Part shown: positions 25,812 through 34,923 of the stretch, piece after piece
How the letters are laid out: each line of letters opens with the position of its first letter
Numbering within the stretch: the stretch's first letter is position 1
Origin: Bordetella parapertussis
GTDB taxonomy: Bacteria > Pseudomonadota > Gammaproteobacteria > Burkholderiales > Burkholderiaceae_B
Length of the DNA: 45,406 nt
Reading direction: 5' to 3'
NCBI GenBank assembly: GCA_945887835.1
Contig: CAMCZQ010000006.1
Coordinates: 1-45,406, forward strand
Position numbers and translations under genes: made by a program
The notes under the pieces: model-generated
What the model saw: only the letters and a program-made list of their open reading frames with translations
Told to the model about the DNA's origin: nothing
Database searches by the model: none

Positions 25812-27397
25812 CCATTCAAACTGCACTGCTTTCCGTTTCAGATAAAGCCGGTATCCTCGAATTTGCCAAGGCACTCGCCAAGCGTGGCGTGCGTCTGCTT
25901 TCCACTGGCGGCACAGCCAAACTATTGGCCGAAGCAGGCTTAACAGTCACCGAGGTTGCCACGCACACTGGCTCACCCGAAATTCTCGACGGTCGCGTCA
26001 AAACCTTGCACCCAAAAATTCACGGTGGCCTGTTAGCACGGCGCGATAGCGCTGAACACTTGCAGACACTCAAAGAACATAGCATTGAACAGATCGATCT
26101 GCTGGTCGTCAATCTTTATCCGTTTCGCGCCGCCGTGGCAAAGCCAGACTGCACCTTTGCCGACGCCGTCGAAAACATCGATATCGGGGGGCCCGCCATG
26201 TTACGCGCGGCTGCTAAAAATCACGGTACACAGTCCGGGGGGGTGACGGTTGTGATTGACCCTGCTGATTACCCGCGTGTTTTACAAGAGATAGACGCCC
26301 AGGGGGGTACCTCTTACGCACTACGCTTAGCGCTTGCCACCAAGGTCTACGCGCATACCAGCGCCTATGATGGGGCCATCGCGGCTTACCTCAGTAGCCT
26401 GATCGAGCCCGAACCTGCACAAGAGACTGTTCCCGCGCGCAGCACCTGGCCCAACACCCTGACACTGCAAGTCCATCAACAACAAGTGTTGCGCTATGGC
26501 GAAAACGCTCAGCAACGTTCGGCGTTTTACGTCGACCCGAGCTGCCCGGCAGGCTTGCTGGGTAACTTTGTACAGCTGCAAGGCAAAGAGCTTTCCTACA
26601 ACAACATCGCCGATTCCGATGCGGCCTGGGATTGCGTTCGCGGCTTTGCCGAACCGGCCTGCGTCATCGTCAAACATGCCAACCCCTGCGGCGTGGCCGT
26701 GGCAGACAACGCGGTCCACGCTTATCTGAAAGCGTTTAAAACAGATCCCACCTCAGCGTTTGGCGGCATCATCGCCTTTAATCGCACCGTCAACCTGGCC
26801 TGCGCCGAGGCGCTCACCGCGCAGTTCGTTGAGGTGTTGCTCGCCCCAGAATACGACGCGGCTGCGCTTGAATTTTTAACTGTCAAGAAAAACGTTCGGG
26901 TCCTGCAGGTGCCAATGGGCGTGGGACAAAATGACATCGACGTTAAACGCGTAGGCGGTGGCTGGCTAGTGCAAACCCCTGATTCAAGCACCGTTCAGTC
27001 AAGCGATTTAAAAGTGGCCAGCCGCAAACAACCGACCCCCGCGCAACTCAGCGATCTGCTGTTTGCCTGGAAAGTCGCAAAATTCGTTAAATCAAACGCC
27101 ATTGTTTTCTGTGGCGAGGGCATGACCTTAGGCGTGGGGGCTGGCCAAATGAGCCGAATTGATTCAGCGCGTATCGCTTCGATTAAAGCCGAAAATGCTG
27201 GTCTCAGCCTGAAGGGCTCGGCGGTTGCCTCAGATGCATTTTTTCCGTTTCGCGACGGCTTAGATGTCGTGATTGACGCTGGGGCGACTTGCGTGATTCA
27301 ACCGGGCGGCAGCATGCGCGACGACGAAGTGATCGCTGCGGCCAATGAACGCGGAATTGTGATGGTGCTGACCGGCATGCGTCATTTCAGACATTGA
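25808..27397 (+). CDS. purH: Bifunctional AICAR transformylase / IMP cyclohydrolase
   Basis: This 529-residue enzyme carries out the last two steps of IMP synthesis. The N-terminal cyclohydrolase domain begins [19 protein letters not shown] and has STGGTAKLL and [12 protein letters not shown]. The transformylase domain has [12 protein letters not shown] with the catalytic Lys-His, and ends in [35 protein letters not shown]. Three G-runs (6, 7 and 6 bases) fall within 26186-26307, and a few residues (TQSGG) at the middle run look inserted compared with other PurH proteins as I recall them. The gene is co-translated with fis and followed by ruvC after 42 bases. Confidence 0.95.
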   Translation: MTIQTALLSVSDKAGILEFAKALAKRGVRLLSTGGTAKLLAEAGLTVTEVATHTGSPEILDGRVKTLHPKIHGGLLARRDSAEHLQTLKEHSIEQIDLLVVNLYPFRAAVAKPDCTFADAVENIDIGGPAMLRAAAKNHGTQSGGVTVVIDPADYPRVLQEIDAQGGTSYALRLALATKVYAHTSAYDGAIAAYLSSLIEPEPAQETVPARSTWPNTLTLQVHQQQVLRYGENAQQRSAFYVDPSCPAGLLGNFVQLQGKELSYNNIADSDAAWDCVRGFAEPACVIVKHANPCGVAVADNAVHAYLKAFKTDPTSAFGGIIAFNRTVNLACAEALTAQFVEVLLAPEYDAAALEFLTVKKNVRVLQVPMGVGQNDIDVKRVGGGWLVQTPDSSTVQSSDLKVASRKQPTPAQLSDLLFAWKVAKFVKSNAIVFCGEGMTLGVGAGQMSRIDSARIASIKAENAGLSLKGSAVASDAFFPFRDGLDVVIDAGATCVIQPGGSMRDDEVIAAANERGIVMVLTGMRHFRH

Positions 27398-27439
27398 GCC
27401 CCTTCTGGAAACGCTTAAATACCTGACGAACTTAACCCG

Positions 27440-27991
27440 ATGCGAATCCTAGGTGTCGACCCAGGTTTGCGCCGCACAGGGTTCGGCGTGATTGATTTAA
27501 ACGGCTCAACTCTGACCTACGTCGCAAGCGGTACGATCGTCGTCCCCACCAACATTACCCTGCCATTGCGGCTCAAAGTGATTTTGGATAACTTGCGGCA
27601 AGTGGTTGAAGACACCCAACCCGATGTGGCAGCCCTTGAAATCGTCTTCATGAACACCAACCCAGCCACAACCTTGCTGCTCGGCCAGGCGCGCGGTGCA
27701 GCGCTCTGCGCGCTGGCTGACCGAGATCTCGCCGTACACGAGTACAGCGCGCTGCAAATCAAAAAATCCGTCGTGGGGGCTGGGCGTGCAGCAAAAGAGC
27801 AAGTGCAGCTGATGGTGCAGCGTCTGTTATCGTTAGACGGCGTTCCCGCGCCTGATTCTGCCGATGCGCTGGCCTGTGCGATCTGTCACGCGCACGTGAG
27901 TCCTTTAGCCGAAAAACTCGGCATCACAAGCTATCAACAACGTACGGCCAGGGGTCGTACCCGCGTACGTGGTGGGCGCTTGCTCGGTTAA
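27440..27991 (+). CDS. ruvC: Holliday-junction endonuclease RuvC
   Basis: This 183-residue nuclease resolves Holliday junctions with the RuvAB motor. The start [18 protein letters not shown] carries catalytic Asp7; Glu67 is in ALEIVF, and Asp139 and Asp142 are in [13 protein letters not shown], so the four acidic residues are intact. ruvA follows after 18 bases, but ruvB lies about 5 kb away, beyond five genes on the other strand. It is probably transcribed together with dusB, fis and purH. Confidence 0.95.
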   Translation: MRILGVDPGLRRTGFGVIDLNGSTLTYVASGTIVVPTNITLPLRLKVILDNLRQVVEDTQPDVAALEIVFMNTNPATTLLLGQARGAALCALADRDLAVHEYSALQIKKSVVGAGRAAKEQVQLMVQRLLSLDGVPAPDSADALACAICHAHVSPLAEKLGITSYQQRTARGRTRVRGGRLLG

Positions 27992-28009
27992 CTTTTAGGA
28001 ACCGCCAAA

Positions 28010-28582
28010 ATGATTGGTCGCTTAACAGGTACGCTCTACGAAAAAATGCCGCCGCGTATTGGTCTGGATGTTCAAGGTGTCGGCTACGAAATCGATGTCT
28101 CGATGACTACCTTTTATGCGCTGCCTGAACTCGGCGCTCAGGTCACGATCTTGACGCATTTGACTGTGCGTGAAGACGCGCATATTTTGTTTGGTTTTTC
28201 TACCATGCAAGAACGCGCCGCCTTTCGAGAACTCGTCAAAGTCAGCGGTATTGGCGTACGGACAGCACTTGCAGTGTTATCAGGTATGTCGGTGTCGGAC
28301 CTTGCGCAGGCAATCACGCTACAAGAGCCGGCGCGCCTGACGCGCATCCCTGGCATTGGCACTAAAACCGCGCAACGCCTGTTGCTCGAGATGAAGGGCA
28401 AACTTGGCGCAGACTTAGGGGCAAGCCCCAGCGTGTCTGCCGGCAACCAAACCGATGTCCTGCACGCCCTCACCGCCTTGGGCTATTCAGAGCGCGAATC
28501 GCTGACCGCGCTCAAAACCTTACCCGAGGGCGTGAGTATTTCGGATGGTATTCGGCTTGCACTCAAGAGCTTGTCGCGCTAA
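28010..28582 (+). CDS. ruvA: Holliday-junction branch-migration protein RuvA
   Basis: This is the 190-residue DNA-binding subunit of the RuvAB branch-migration complex. It begins [28 protein letters not shown], the OB-fold hallmark. Two helix-hairpin-helix motifs are visible, [16 protein letters not shown] and [19 protein letters not shown]. The C-terminal domain that binds RuvB is present ([16 protein letters not shown]). A TAGGA ribosome site precedes the ATG. It converges on the first TctC gene with a short gap. Confidence 0.95.
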   Translation: MIGRLTGTLYEKMPPRIGLDVQGVGYEIDVSMTTFYALPELGAQVTILTHLTVREDAHILFGFSTMQERAAFRELVKVSGIGVRTALAVLSGMSVSDLAQAITLQEPARLTRIPGIGTKTAQRLLLEMKGKLGADLGASPSVSAGNQTDVLHALTALGYSERESLTALKTLPEGVSISDGIRLALKSLSR

Positions 28583-28593
28583 GTTCGCTGCGC

Positions 28594-28615
28594 CACGCGT
28601 TTTAGTCCACGCGTG
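28594..28615. terminator. Hairpin between convergent ruvA and TctC genes
   Basis: CACGCG and CGCGTG form a six-base stem around a ten-base loop that includes the stop codon of the - strand TctC gene. No strong T-run follows on either side. It is a candidate bidirectional transcription stop or an RNA-end stabiliser. Confidence 0.3.
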
Positions 28616-29615
28616 CGCCTGATAACTTTACGGCCTGCGCCCAATTTTTAACCTCGGTATCGATCACTTTTTGAAAGGCCTCGGGCGAGCTGTTATTGAT
28701 CTCACCCCCCATCTCAAGCAAGCGTTGCTGCATCCCCGGGTCGGCCACAATCCGCTGCACATCTTGGTAAATTTTTTGACGTAAGGCCTGCGGCATTGAC
28801 CCCGGGCCAAATAAGCCAAACCAGGTGGCTGCGTTAAAGTCCGCGATTCCGGCCTCGGTCATGGTGGGAACCTTGTCAAGCGCTAGTGCACGGGTGGGAT
28901 GCGCCAGTGCAAGCGCCCGTAGTTTTCCGGATTTAATGTAAGGCAGCGCCGCAGAGAGCGTCACAAACGCCACCTGCACTTGACCACCGATTAAATCCGT
29001 CAACATCGGCGCATCGCCCTTGTATGGCACGTGTACGAAGGGCACGTCCGTTTTGGCCTTAAACAGTTCGCCCGTCAAATGCTGGGGCGTGCCGTTTCCG
29101 GTGGACGCCATGGACAAACCATTTTTTTGCGCCTTCGCGTACGCAACCAAAGCAGACACCGTATCAACCGGCAAGGTCGCAGTCGTGACCAACACCAGAG
29201 GGATCGTCGAGATCAAAGCAATCGGGGCAAAATCTTTAAGAGGATCGTAGTTCAACTTGGCGTACAGACTTGCGCTAATCGTGTGCGCCGCGGTGGTCAT
29301 ATACAGCAGATAACCGTCGCCAGGCGCGCGTGCAATCGCCTCTGCGGCAACCGTAGTGCCCGCACCGGGACGATTACTCACAACCACCTGTTGCCCCCAG
29401 ACCGCAGGCAGTTTCTCAGCAAGCAGTCGCGCAATCACATCCGTCGCCCCACCCGCCGGGTAGGGCACCACCAAGGTCACTGCTTTTTGAGGAAACTCTG
29501 CTGCCAGCGCTTGGGGCGCAAGCACACTCGCGCAAAGTGCCAGCGCCGCCAGAGCGGCCAAAGACACCAAGCTCAGGCAGTTGATTGTTTGAGCGAACCA
29601 ACGATTCATTTTCAT
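28602..29615 (-). CDS. TctC/Bug-family periplasmic receptor, copy 1
   Basis: This is a 337-residue periplasmic solute receptor of the tripartite tricarboxylate transporter type (Bug family). The signal peptide is long, with ALAALALCASVLAPQALAAE and a likely cut after LAA. The typical opening is VTLVVPYPAGGATDVIARLLAEKL, followed by VVVSNRPGAGTTVAAEAIA and HVPYKGDAPMLTDLIGGQV. ATG 29615 has AGGATG upstream. No TctA or TctB membrane subunit is nearby, so it is an orphan receptor, as is common in Bordetella and its relatives. It lies 27 bases behind another TctC gene with which it was probably not recently duplicated, since the two sequences differ widely. Confidence 0.92.
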   Translation of the reverse strand: MKMNRWFAQTINCLSLVSLAALAALALCASVLAPQALAAEFPQKAVTLVVPYPAGGATDVIARLLAEKLPAVWGQQVVVSNRPGAGTTVAAEAIARAPGDGYLLYMTTAAHTISASLYAKLNYDPLKDFAPIALISTIPLVLVTTATLPVDTVSALVAYAKAQKNGLSMASTGNGTPQHLTGELFKAKTDVPFVHVPYKGDAPMLTDLIGGQVQVAFVTLSAALPYIKSGKLRALALAHPTRALALDKVPTMTEAGIADFNAATWFGLFGPGSMPQALRQKIYQDVQRIVADPGMQQRLLEMGGEINNSSPEAFQKVIDTEVKNWAQAVKLSGARVD

Positions 29616-29642
29616 GTGATCATCCTGTTACCTATTCATAAA

Positions 29643-30599
29643 TTATTCAGCCCAGCGTTGCGTTTGCCAAAGCGCACGAAACTCTGCATCCGCCTTTTTT
29701 AGTCGGGCTTGCCAGGGTCCACTCGCCAGATAATCGATCTCTGTAAATTGAGTTTTCATTTGCTGGCGAAACTCTGGGTTTTGTACAATTTTGGCCAAGG
29801 CTTGTTCGAGTTTATTCTGTATGTCTGCAGGCAAGCCTTTGGGCGCCACCAAGCCTCTTTCAGACGCGAAGACTAAATCCACTCCTTGCTCTTTGAACGT
29901 CGGCACAGCCGGTGCGAGTCCTGAGCGGCCGTCGCTGGCCTGAGCCAGAATTCTCAAATTCACACCGTTATAAGGCATCGCCTCGCCCACATTCATGCCG
30001 CCCACCACCGTATGACCGCCCATCACAGAGTTGCGCTGGGGTGCAGAACCAGTGAACGGCACATGATTTAACTTGGTGCCAGTCAGCTTTTCAAACAGAA
30101 CCATTTGTAAGTGATCGTCTGTGCCAATTCCCGCAGTCCCCACGCTGATCTTTCCGGGGTTTGCCCGCGCGGCAACTAACAGATCTGCAAGCGTTTGGTA
30201 AGGCGAGTTGACACTGACGCTGAACGCGCACGGGTCTCTAACCAAGTTCGCCAGATACGTAAAATCAGCGGGAGTATAGCCTGCTGCTCGCTCGATCGGT
30301 ATCGTCAAGAGGCCCGGCATATTGGTCATGCCAAGCGTATGCCCATCGGGCTTTGCGCGCGCCACATAGGTCAAAGCGATTGCCCCAGAGGCACCCGACT
30401 TATTCACGATCACCACCGAGCCACCGAGTTCTTTTTCAAGATGCGTCGCAAGCGTTCTTGCGGTGATATCTGTCCCCCCGCCCGGAGCAAAACCGACCAC
30501 GATTTCAATCGGTCGGTCGGGCCAGGCCGCCGCAACACTCGCGAACAGCCCTAAACAACCCAGTACTAGTGCCCTGCAATATTTTAGATAGTGTTGCAT
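29643..30599 (-). CDS. TctC/Bug-family periplasmic receptor, copy 2
   Basis: This is a second receptor of the same family, 318 residues. The signal peptide ends near ASVAAAWPDRP, and the ligand-loop motifs are EIVVGFAPGGGTDITARTLATHL and VNKSGASGAIALTYVARAKPDGHTL. The loop NHVPFTGSAPQRNSVMGGH replaces the usual VPYKG form, suggesting a different ligand. The ATG has GGAGA well placed upstream. It lies 32 bases behind the epimerase gene, so the three genes are probably one transcript. No membrane partner is encoded here. Confidence 0.9.
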   Translation of the reverse strand: MQHYLKYCRALVLGCLGLFASVAAAWPDRPIEIVVGFAPGGGTDITARTLATHLEKELGGSVVIVNKSGASGAIALTYVARAKPDGHTLGMTNMPGLLTIPIERAAGYTPADFTYLANLVRDPCAFSVSVNSPYQTLADLLVAARANPGKISVGTAGIGTDDHLQMVLFEKLTGTKLNHVPFTGSAPQRNSVMGGHTVVGGMNVGEAMPYNGVNLRILAQASDGRSGLAPAVPTFKEQGVDLVFASERGLVAPKGLPADIQNKLEQALAKIVQNPEFRQQMKTQFTEIDYLASGPWQARLKKADAEFRALWQTQRWAE

Positions 30600-30631
30600 C
30601 AGTCGTCTCCGTTAATTGAACGTTAAACACG

Positions 30632-31660
30632 TCATTGTATTTTTTTGTGCTGCTCTTCTAGCCAGGCGAGTAGGCGGGCGACACCTTCTTTCATGGGGAC
30701 GATTGGTTTCCAGCCAATGACCTCGCCCGCCTTGTCATGGGGGATGTGAAACGCACCGCCCGAGGTCAGGCGGACTTTGCCAGGTGGGTCGGGACGAATC
30801 TCTGGTTTGAGTGAACTTTTGCAATACTCAAGGACCAACTGAACGAGTTCGCCTGTCGTGATGGATGCCGGACCTGAGACATTGACGGCCACATCGGTCG
30901 CGGCACTTTTTAAAGCGGCCACATTCGCGCGTGCCACATCCGAGACGTGCACAAAATGTTTCGTGTCGGTACCATCGCCCGGCAAAACAGGCGCCAGCCC
31001 TTTTCGAACCAGATCGTAGGTTTCCATGATGTAAAGCGAGTTCGCGGCCCGATAATGCTGACGCTCTCCGTATACCGTTGAATACCGCAAGACCACATAA
31101 TCCTGACCGGCGCTTTGATGATAATGGCGGCATAACTGCTCGCCCATGATCTTTGACGCACCATACAAAATCGCGGCGGGTGGCGCGCCCACTGAATAAA
31201 AAGGTGTTTCTTCGTGCAAAGCGCCTTTGATGCCAGTGCCGTAACCGTAGACCGCATTCGACGAGGCGAAGATAAATTTTTTAACCTGATTGACGCGGCA
31301 AGCTTCGAGCATGTTTTGCGCGCCACGAATATTCACATCGACCGCCTGCCAGGGCGTTTGCGAAAATCCCAAAGTCATATATGCAGCCAGGTGCACGACG
31401 CCATCAACGCCTTTCGTGGCGTCTAAAAGTTCTGGCAGTCGCATTAAGTCTGCGCGTACGATCTTGACGCGTGGATCGTTTTGCAAATGCGCGATCGCCT
31501 CCATCGAGCCGAACGAAAAGTTATCGAGCAGCAAGACTTCACGCGCACCTTCTTTTAATAATAAATCCGCCGTGTGCGAGCCCACCAAGCTCGCTGCGCC
31601 TGCAATTAAAATGCGCGAGTCTTGAATATTAAGAGCCTTACCTTGTTTAACGTTTGCCAT
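30632..31660 (-). CDS. NAD-dependent epimerase/dehydratase (extended SDR)
   Basis: This is a 342-residue extended short-chain dehydrogenase resembling UDP-sugar epimerases. The nucleotide-binding turn reads IAGAASLVGSH at about 19-29, with Ser in place of the central Gly of GxxGxxG. Further motifs are DLMRLPELLDATKGVDGVVHLAA, FASSNAVYGYG and the catalytic YGASKIMGEQL (YxxxK). I chose ATG 31660 because the family N-terminus begins there; the frame stays open upstream to 31801 but that part has no family similarity. Its leader holds an AACAC pentamer repeat. The substrate is unknown; nucleotide sugar or a small carbonyl are both possible, and the TctC neighbours may point to a catabolic role. 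Confidence 0.87.
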   Translation of the reverse strand: MANVKQGKALNIQDSRILIAGAASLVGSHTADLLLKEGAREVLLLDNFSFGSMEAIAHLQNDPRVKIVRADLMRLPELLDATKGVDGVVHLAAYMTLGFSQTPWQAVDVNIRGAQNMLEACRVNQVKKFIFASSNAVYGYGTGIKGALHEETPFYSVGAPPAAILYGASKIMGEQLCRHYHQSAGQDYVVLRYSTVYGERQHYRAANSLYIMETYDLVRKGLAPVLPGDGTDTKHFVHVSDVARANVAALKSAATDVAVNVSGPASITTGELVQLVLEYCKSSLKPEIRPDPPGKVRLTSGGAFHIPHDKAGEVIGWKPIVPMKEGVARLLAWLEEQHKKIQ

Positions 31661-31674
31661 GATTGACTTGTCTC

Positions 31675-31694
31675 GTGTTGTGTTGTGTTGTGTG
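31675..31694. repeat. Pentanucleotide tandem repeat (GTGTT)3 plus GTGTG
   Basis: Three perfect copies of GTGTT and a fourth with one change lie 14 bases upstream of the epimerase start (AACAC on its coding strand). The array falls in the leader where it could touch the ribosome site or promoter, so copy-number change might alter expression. Only about four copies are present, so this could also be chance. Confidence 0.55.
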
Positions 31695-31793
31695 GGGTAG
31701 CTTTTTGTGCTCAATCTCAAGTAACGGCCTGCTACGTTAGCAGCCCAGAAGATGCGCGTGAACGCTTGCGCATACTCGACCGAGTCGCCTTTT

Positions 31794-32714
31794 TTAGGCA
31801 CCGCCTTTTAAATAAATCGGCGCAACAGATTCGAGCGGCGTCACCACCAGATTTAACTCAGCGTCAACGGGTTCGTTCGTCACATTATCAACCGACAAGG
31901 ACGCCAGATTATCGCGCGACAGCAAGGGCTCGCCTGGCAGGCATTCAAAGATACGTGCTTGCAAACGACCGAGCGAGAGCGGCAAATCGACCACTACCCG
32001 AGGGTGACCACTCCAGAGCGCTGCAAGCTTAACGAGTTCGCCTAGGGTGTAGACGCGCGGGCCCGCCAGGGCATAGGTTTTGTTGGCAGCCGCCGGCAGC
32101 GTCAGCGCGGTCATCACGGCTGTGGCCACATCCCCGACAAAGACTGGTTGCATTTTTGCGTGCGCACCCGCAATGGGCAATACAAACAAAAAACGCGCCA
32201 GCTTGGCGAACATATTCATAAACTTATCTTCAGAACCAAACACCACTGAAGGCCTAAAAATCGTGAAGTCGCCAGAGCCGGGTGCCGCGTAGCTGTCGCG
32301 AATCGCCTGCTCGCCCGCCGCCTTAGAGCGCAAATAGCCGCTTGGCCCTTGCAGGTCAGCACCCAAGGCACTGATGTGGATAAACCGCTTCACCTGGTGC
32401 GTGCGGCACGCCTGGGCGATGCGACGTGGTAGTTGCACATGGGCGCGCTCAAAATCGGCCCCGTAAGGCTGCCCTTCGCGGCTATGCAAAATACCAACAA
32501 AATTCAGGACGATGTCGCAACCCGCCACCAGGCGTTCAAGCGTTGCGTCGTCGTGGATATCGGCTTGCATCACGGTCACCGTAGGATGCACCAAGAGCTC
32601 GCGGCCATGCTGAAACTGGCGCGTTGGCACGTGTACGACATGCCCCTGTGCCACCAGACGACCAATCACCTGGCGACCGATAAACCCTGCCCCGCCAATT
32701 GCCAGAATGCGCAT
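31794..32714 (-). CDS. Complex I NDUFA9-like atypical SDR protein
   Basis: This is a 306-residue NAD(P)-binding protein of the atypical SDR group often named after complex I subunit NDUFA9. The nucleotide motif is ILAIGGAGFIGRQVIGRLVAQGH, then DIVLNFVGIL, KRFIHISALGAD and SGYLRSKAAGEQAI, where the usual YxxxK reads YLRSK. These are typical for the family. No NADH-dehydrogenase genes are present. Its start lies 17 bases from the ammonia-lyase stop, so they form an operon. Quinone-linked or lipid functions have been suggested for relatives, but none is proved here. Confidence 0.88.
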   Translation of the reverse strand: MRILAIGGAGFIGRQVIGRLVAQGHVVHVPTRQFQHGRELLVHPTVTVMQADIHDDATLERLVAGCDIVLNFVGILHSREGQPYGADFERAHVQLPRRIAQACRTHQVKRFIHISALGADLQGPSGYLRSKAAGEQAIRDSYAAPGSGDFTIFRPSVVFGSEDKFMNMFAKLARFLFVLPIAGAHAKMQPVFVGDVATAVMTALTLPAAANKTYALAGPRVYTLGELVKLAALWSGHPRVVVDLPLSLGRLQARIFECLPGEPLLSRDNLASLSVDNVTNEPVDAELNLVVTPLESVAPIYLKGGA

Positions 32715-32731
32715 ACCGCCCCCTAAAAAAC

Positions 32732-33703
32732 TTAAGCCTGCGTGATAAAACTCGCATAAGATTTTAAGTCTACATTACCACCGCTCAAGATCACGCCCAC
32801 GCGCGCGCCAGCAGGCACCGACAAGACGCCGTGCATGACCGCAGCGGCCCCTAGGCAGCCGGTTGGCTCGACAACGATCTTCATGCGCTCACCAAAGAAT
32901 TTCATGGTGGCAACGAGTTGCGAATCGCTAACGGTCAAAATGTCGGTCACCGTTTGTTTGATGACACCAAAGGTCAATTTGCCCAGATACAGCGTCAGAG
33001 CGCCATCGGCAATCGACCTGGGAGGCTCAATGCGTACGACCTCGCCTCTGCGTAAAGACTGTTGACCATCGTTGCCGGCCTCGGGCTCGACGCCATACAC
33101 CCGACAGGTTGGGCTCAGTGCTTGCGCTGACAAGGCGCTGCCAGCCAGCAAACCGCCACCGCCCAAGCACACCAATAAATAATCTAACTCGCCTACGTCT
33201 TCGAACAACTCTTTTGCTGCGGTGCCTTGACCTGCGATTACATGAAAATGGTCATACGGAGGAATAATTACCATGCCGGTTTTTTGCTGCAGCGCGCGTG
33301 CCACATCTTCGCGATCTTCTTTGTAACGATCGTAGGAGACCACGGTGGCACCGTAGCCCTCAGTCGCGGCTTTTTTAGCGACGGGTGCGTCATGCGGCAT
33401 GATGATTGTGGTGGCCACGCCCAATAGTTTGCCCGACAGAGCGATCGCCTGCGCATGGTTACCAGACGAATAGGTTAGAACGCCGGCGCGACGCTGCTCT
33501 GGCGACAAATTCGCGATGGCGTTGTAGCCACCCCTAAACTTAAAGGCTCCCATGCGCTGCAGGTTTTCGCACTTAAAAAATAGCTTGGCGCCGGTCGCGC
33601 GATCGGCGGTCTCTGAGGTCATGACAGGAGTGCGGTGCGCGACACCCTTAAGCGTGGCCGCGGCATGAACAACGTCAGCGTAAGTTGGCAAAATAATTGA
33701 CAT
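32732..33703 (-). CDS. PLP-dependent threonine/serine dehydratase family (threo-3-hydroxyaspartate ammonia-lyase-like)
   Basis: This is a 323-residue fold-type II PLP enzyme. The PLP-lysine motif is FFKCENLQRMGAFKFRGGYNAI with Lys55, and the phosphate-binding loop is LVCLGGGGLLAGSA. The form KCENLQRMGAFKFRG recalls threo-3-hydroxyaspartate ammonia-lyase and serine racemase; classical IlvA has a different opening and an extra regulatory domain absent here. I chose ATG 33703 (GAGAAAAT upstream) because the family begins SIILPTYADVVHAAATL; the longer open frame up to 34072 would run through the ruvB region. It is divergent from ruvB. The reaction is probably water elimination and deamination of a hydroxy-amino acid. 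Confidence 0.87.
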   Translation of the reverse strand: MSIILPTYADVVHAAATLKGVAHRTPVMTSETADRATGAKLFFKCENLQRMGAFKFRGGYNAIANLSPEQRRAGVLTYSSGNHAQAIALSGKLLGVATTIIMPHDAPVAKKAATEGYGATVVSYDRYKEDREDVARALQQKTGMVIIPPYDHFHVIAGQGTAAKELFEDVGELDYLLVCLGGGGLLAGSALSAQALSPTCRVYGVEPEAGNDGQQSLRRGEVVRIEPPRSIADGALTLYLGKLTFGVIKQTVTDILTVSDSQLVATMKFFGERMKIVVEPTGCLGAAAVMHGVLSVPAGARVGVILSGGNVDLKSYASFITQA

Positions 33704-33815
33704 GAATTTTCTCGAAATCGGGTCTTTGAATAAGGGATAGTGTACGATTGTCTGAACGCTTTTGCGTGGCCCAAACCCCTTACACAGCATCACAAAGAGT
33801 AAAGACCTCGATTTC

Positions 33816-34883
33816 ATGGCGATACAGTCCGATTCTTTAAGCTCCCGCCCCGAACCCACGCGTTTGGTGGCCCCGCAAGCCACTTCACCCAACGAGGAGT
33901 CAGTCGAGCGCGCCCTGCGCCCCCGTGCACTTGAAGAATATGTCGGCCAGCAACGGGTACGCGAGCAACTGCAAATCTTTATTGCCGCCGCACGCAACCG
34001 GCAAGAATCGCTCGACCATGTACTGCTCTTTGGGCCACCAGGTCTAGGAAAAACCACGCTTGCACACATCATCGCCCACGAAATGGGCGTGAATCTGCGT
34101 CAAACCTCTGGACCGGTGCTTGAACGTCCGGGCGATCTGGCAGCGTTACTGACCAATCTTGAGCGCAACGACGTATTATTCATCGATGAAATCCATCGCT
34201 TATCCCCCGTCGTCGAAGAAATCCTCTACCCAGCGCTAGAAGATTTTCAGATTGATATTCTCATCGGCGAAGGGCCGGCAGCACGAAGCGTCAAGCTTGA
34301 CTTGCAACCCTTTACGCTGGTGGGCGCCACCACGCGCGCGGGGATGCTCACGAACCCTTTGCGAGACCGGTTTGGCATTGTCTCAAGGCTCGAGTTTTAC
34401 ACCCCCGAAGAACTCACCCGTATCGCCACACGCAGCGCTGGCTTATTACAAGTCCCCATTACCCCTGAAGGGGCCTCGGAAGTCGCCCGGCGTGCGCGCG
34501 GCACTCCGCGTATCGCCAATCGTTTGCTGCGCCGCGTGCGTGACTACGCGCAGGTCAAGGCTGACGGCACCATTGATGCCACAGTGGCCAAGGCCGCGCT
34601 CTCGATGCTTGAGGTCGATCCGCAAGGGCTTGATTTAATGGATCGTAAACTTCTAGAGGCCATCATCCATAAATTTGATGGTGGGCCAGTGGGGGTCGAC
34701 AGTCTGGCCGCCGCCATTGGCGAAGAGCGCGACACAATCGAAGACGTAATCGAACCTTATTTAATTCAGCACGGTTACCTGCAGCGCACCTCACGCGGAC
34801 GCATGGCCACGCAAACCACCTGGCGTCATCTGGGCTTAAAACCGCCAAGCACCGCAACCGGCGGCGAACAACTATTTGACTGA
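33816..34883 (+). CDS. ruvB: Holliday-junction branch-migration helicase RuvB
   Basis: This is the 355-residue hexameric AAA+ motor that drives branch migration with RuvA. Walker A is [11 protein letters not shown] at 71-81, Walker B is [10 protein letters not shown] with DEIH at 124-127, sensor 1 is [11 protein letters not shown] and the arginine motif is [16 protein letters not shown]. The winged-helix domain at the end is complete ([20 protein letters not shown]). ATG 33816 is the best start, although its ribosome site is weak; the first 30 residues form a divergent, disordered-looking extension. The gene is separated from ruvC-ruvA by five - strand genes. Confidence 0.95.
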   Translation: MAIQSDSLSSRPEPTRLVAPQATSPNEESVERALRPRALEEYVGQQRVREQLQIFIAAARNRQESLDHVLLFGPPGLGKTTLAHIIAHEMGVNLRQTSGPVLERPGDLAALLTNLERNDVLFIDEIHRLSPVVEEILYPALEDFQIDILIGEGPAARSVKLDLQPFTLVGATTRAGMLTNPLRDRFGIVSRLEFYTPEELTRIATRSAGLLQVPITPEGASEVARRARGTPRIANRLLRRVRDYAQVKADGTIDATVAKAALSMLEVDPQGLDLMDRKLLEAIIHKFDGGPVGVDSLAAAIGEERDTIEDVIEPYLIQHGYLQRTSRGRMATQTTWRHLGLKPPSTATGGEQLFD

Positions 34884-34897
34884 GCCCAGAGGGCTCA
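34881..34897. terminator. Hairpin at the ruvB stop codon
   Basis: TGAGCCC and GGGCTCA form a perfect seven-base stem around AGA, starting exactly at the ruvB stop codon and lying between convergent ruvB and recQ. No T-run follows. It is a strong hairpin but not a textbook terminator. Confidence 0.4.
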
Positions 34898-34923
34898 CGC
34901 TTGCACAAACTGAGTGGCTTAAC

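Noticed and set aside
29031-29702. A 223-codon + strand frame opposite the first TctC gene
   Set aside because: It is Arg/Gln/His-rich antisense sequence typical of a shadow of a GC-biased gene; the TctC motifs on the other strand are decisive.
28602-33703. The five-gene block as a mobile element or genomic island
   Set aside because: No integrase, transposase, tRNA, terminal repeat or obvious composition shift was seen; only gene-order evidence exists.
33704-34072. N-terminal extension of the ammonia-lyase frame
   Set aside because: The extra 123 codons run antisense to ruvB and its promoter region and have no similarity to the PLP family; ATG 33703 gives the normal N-terminus.
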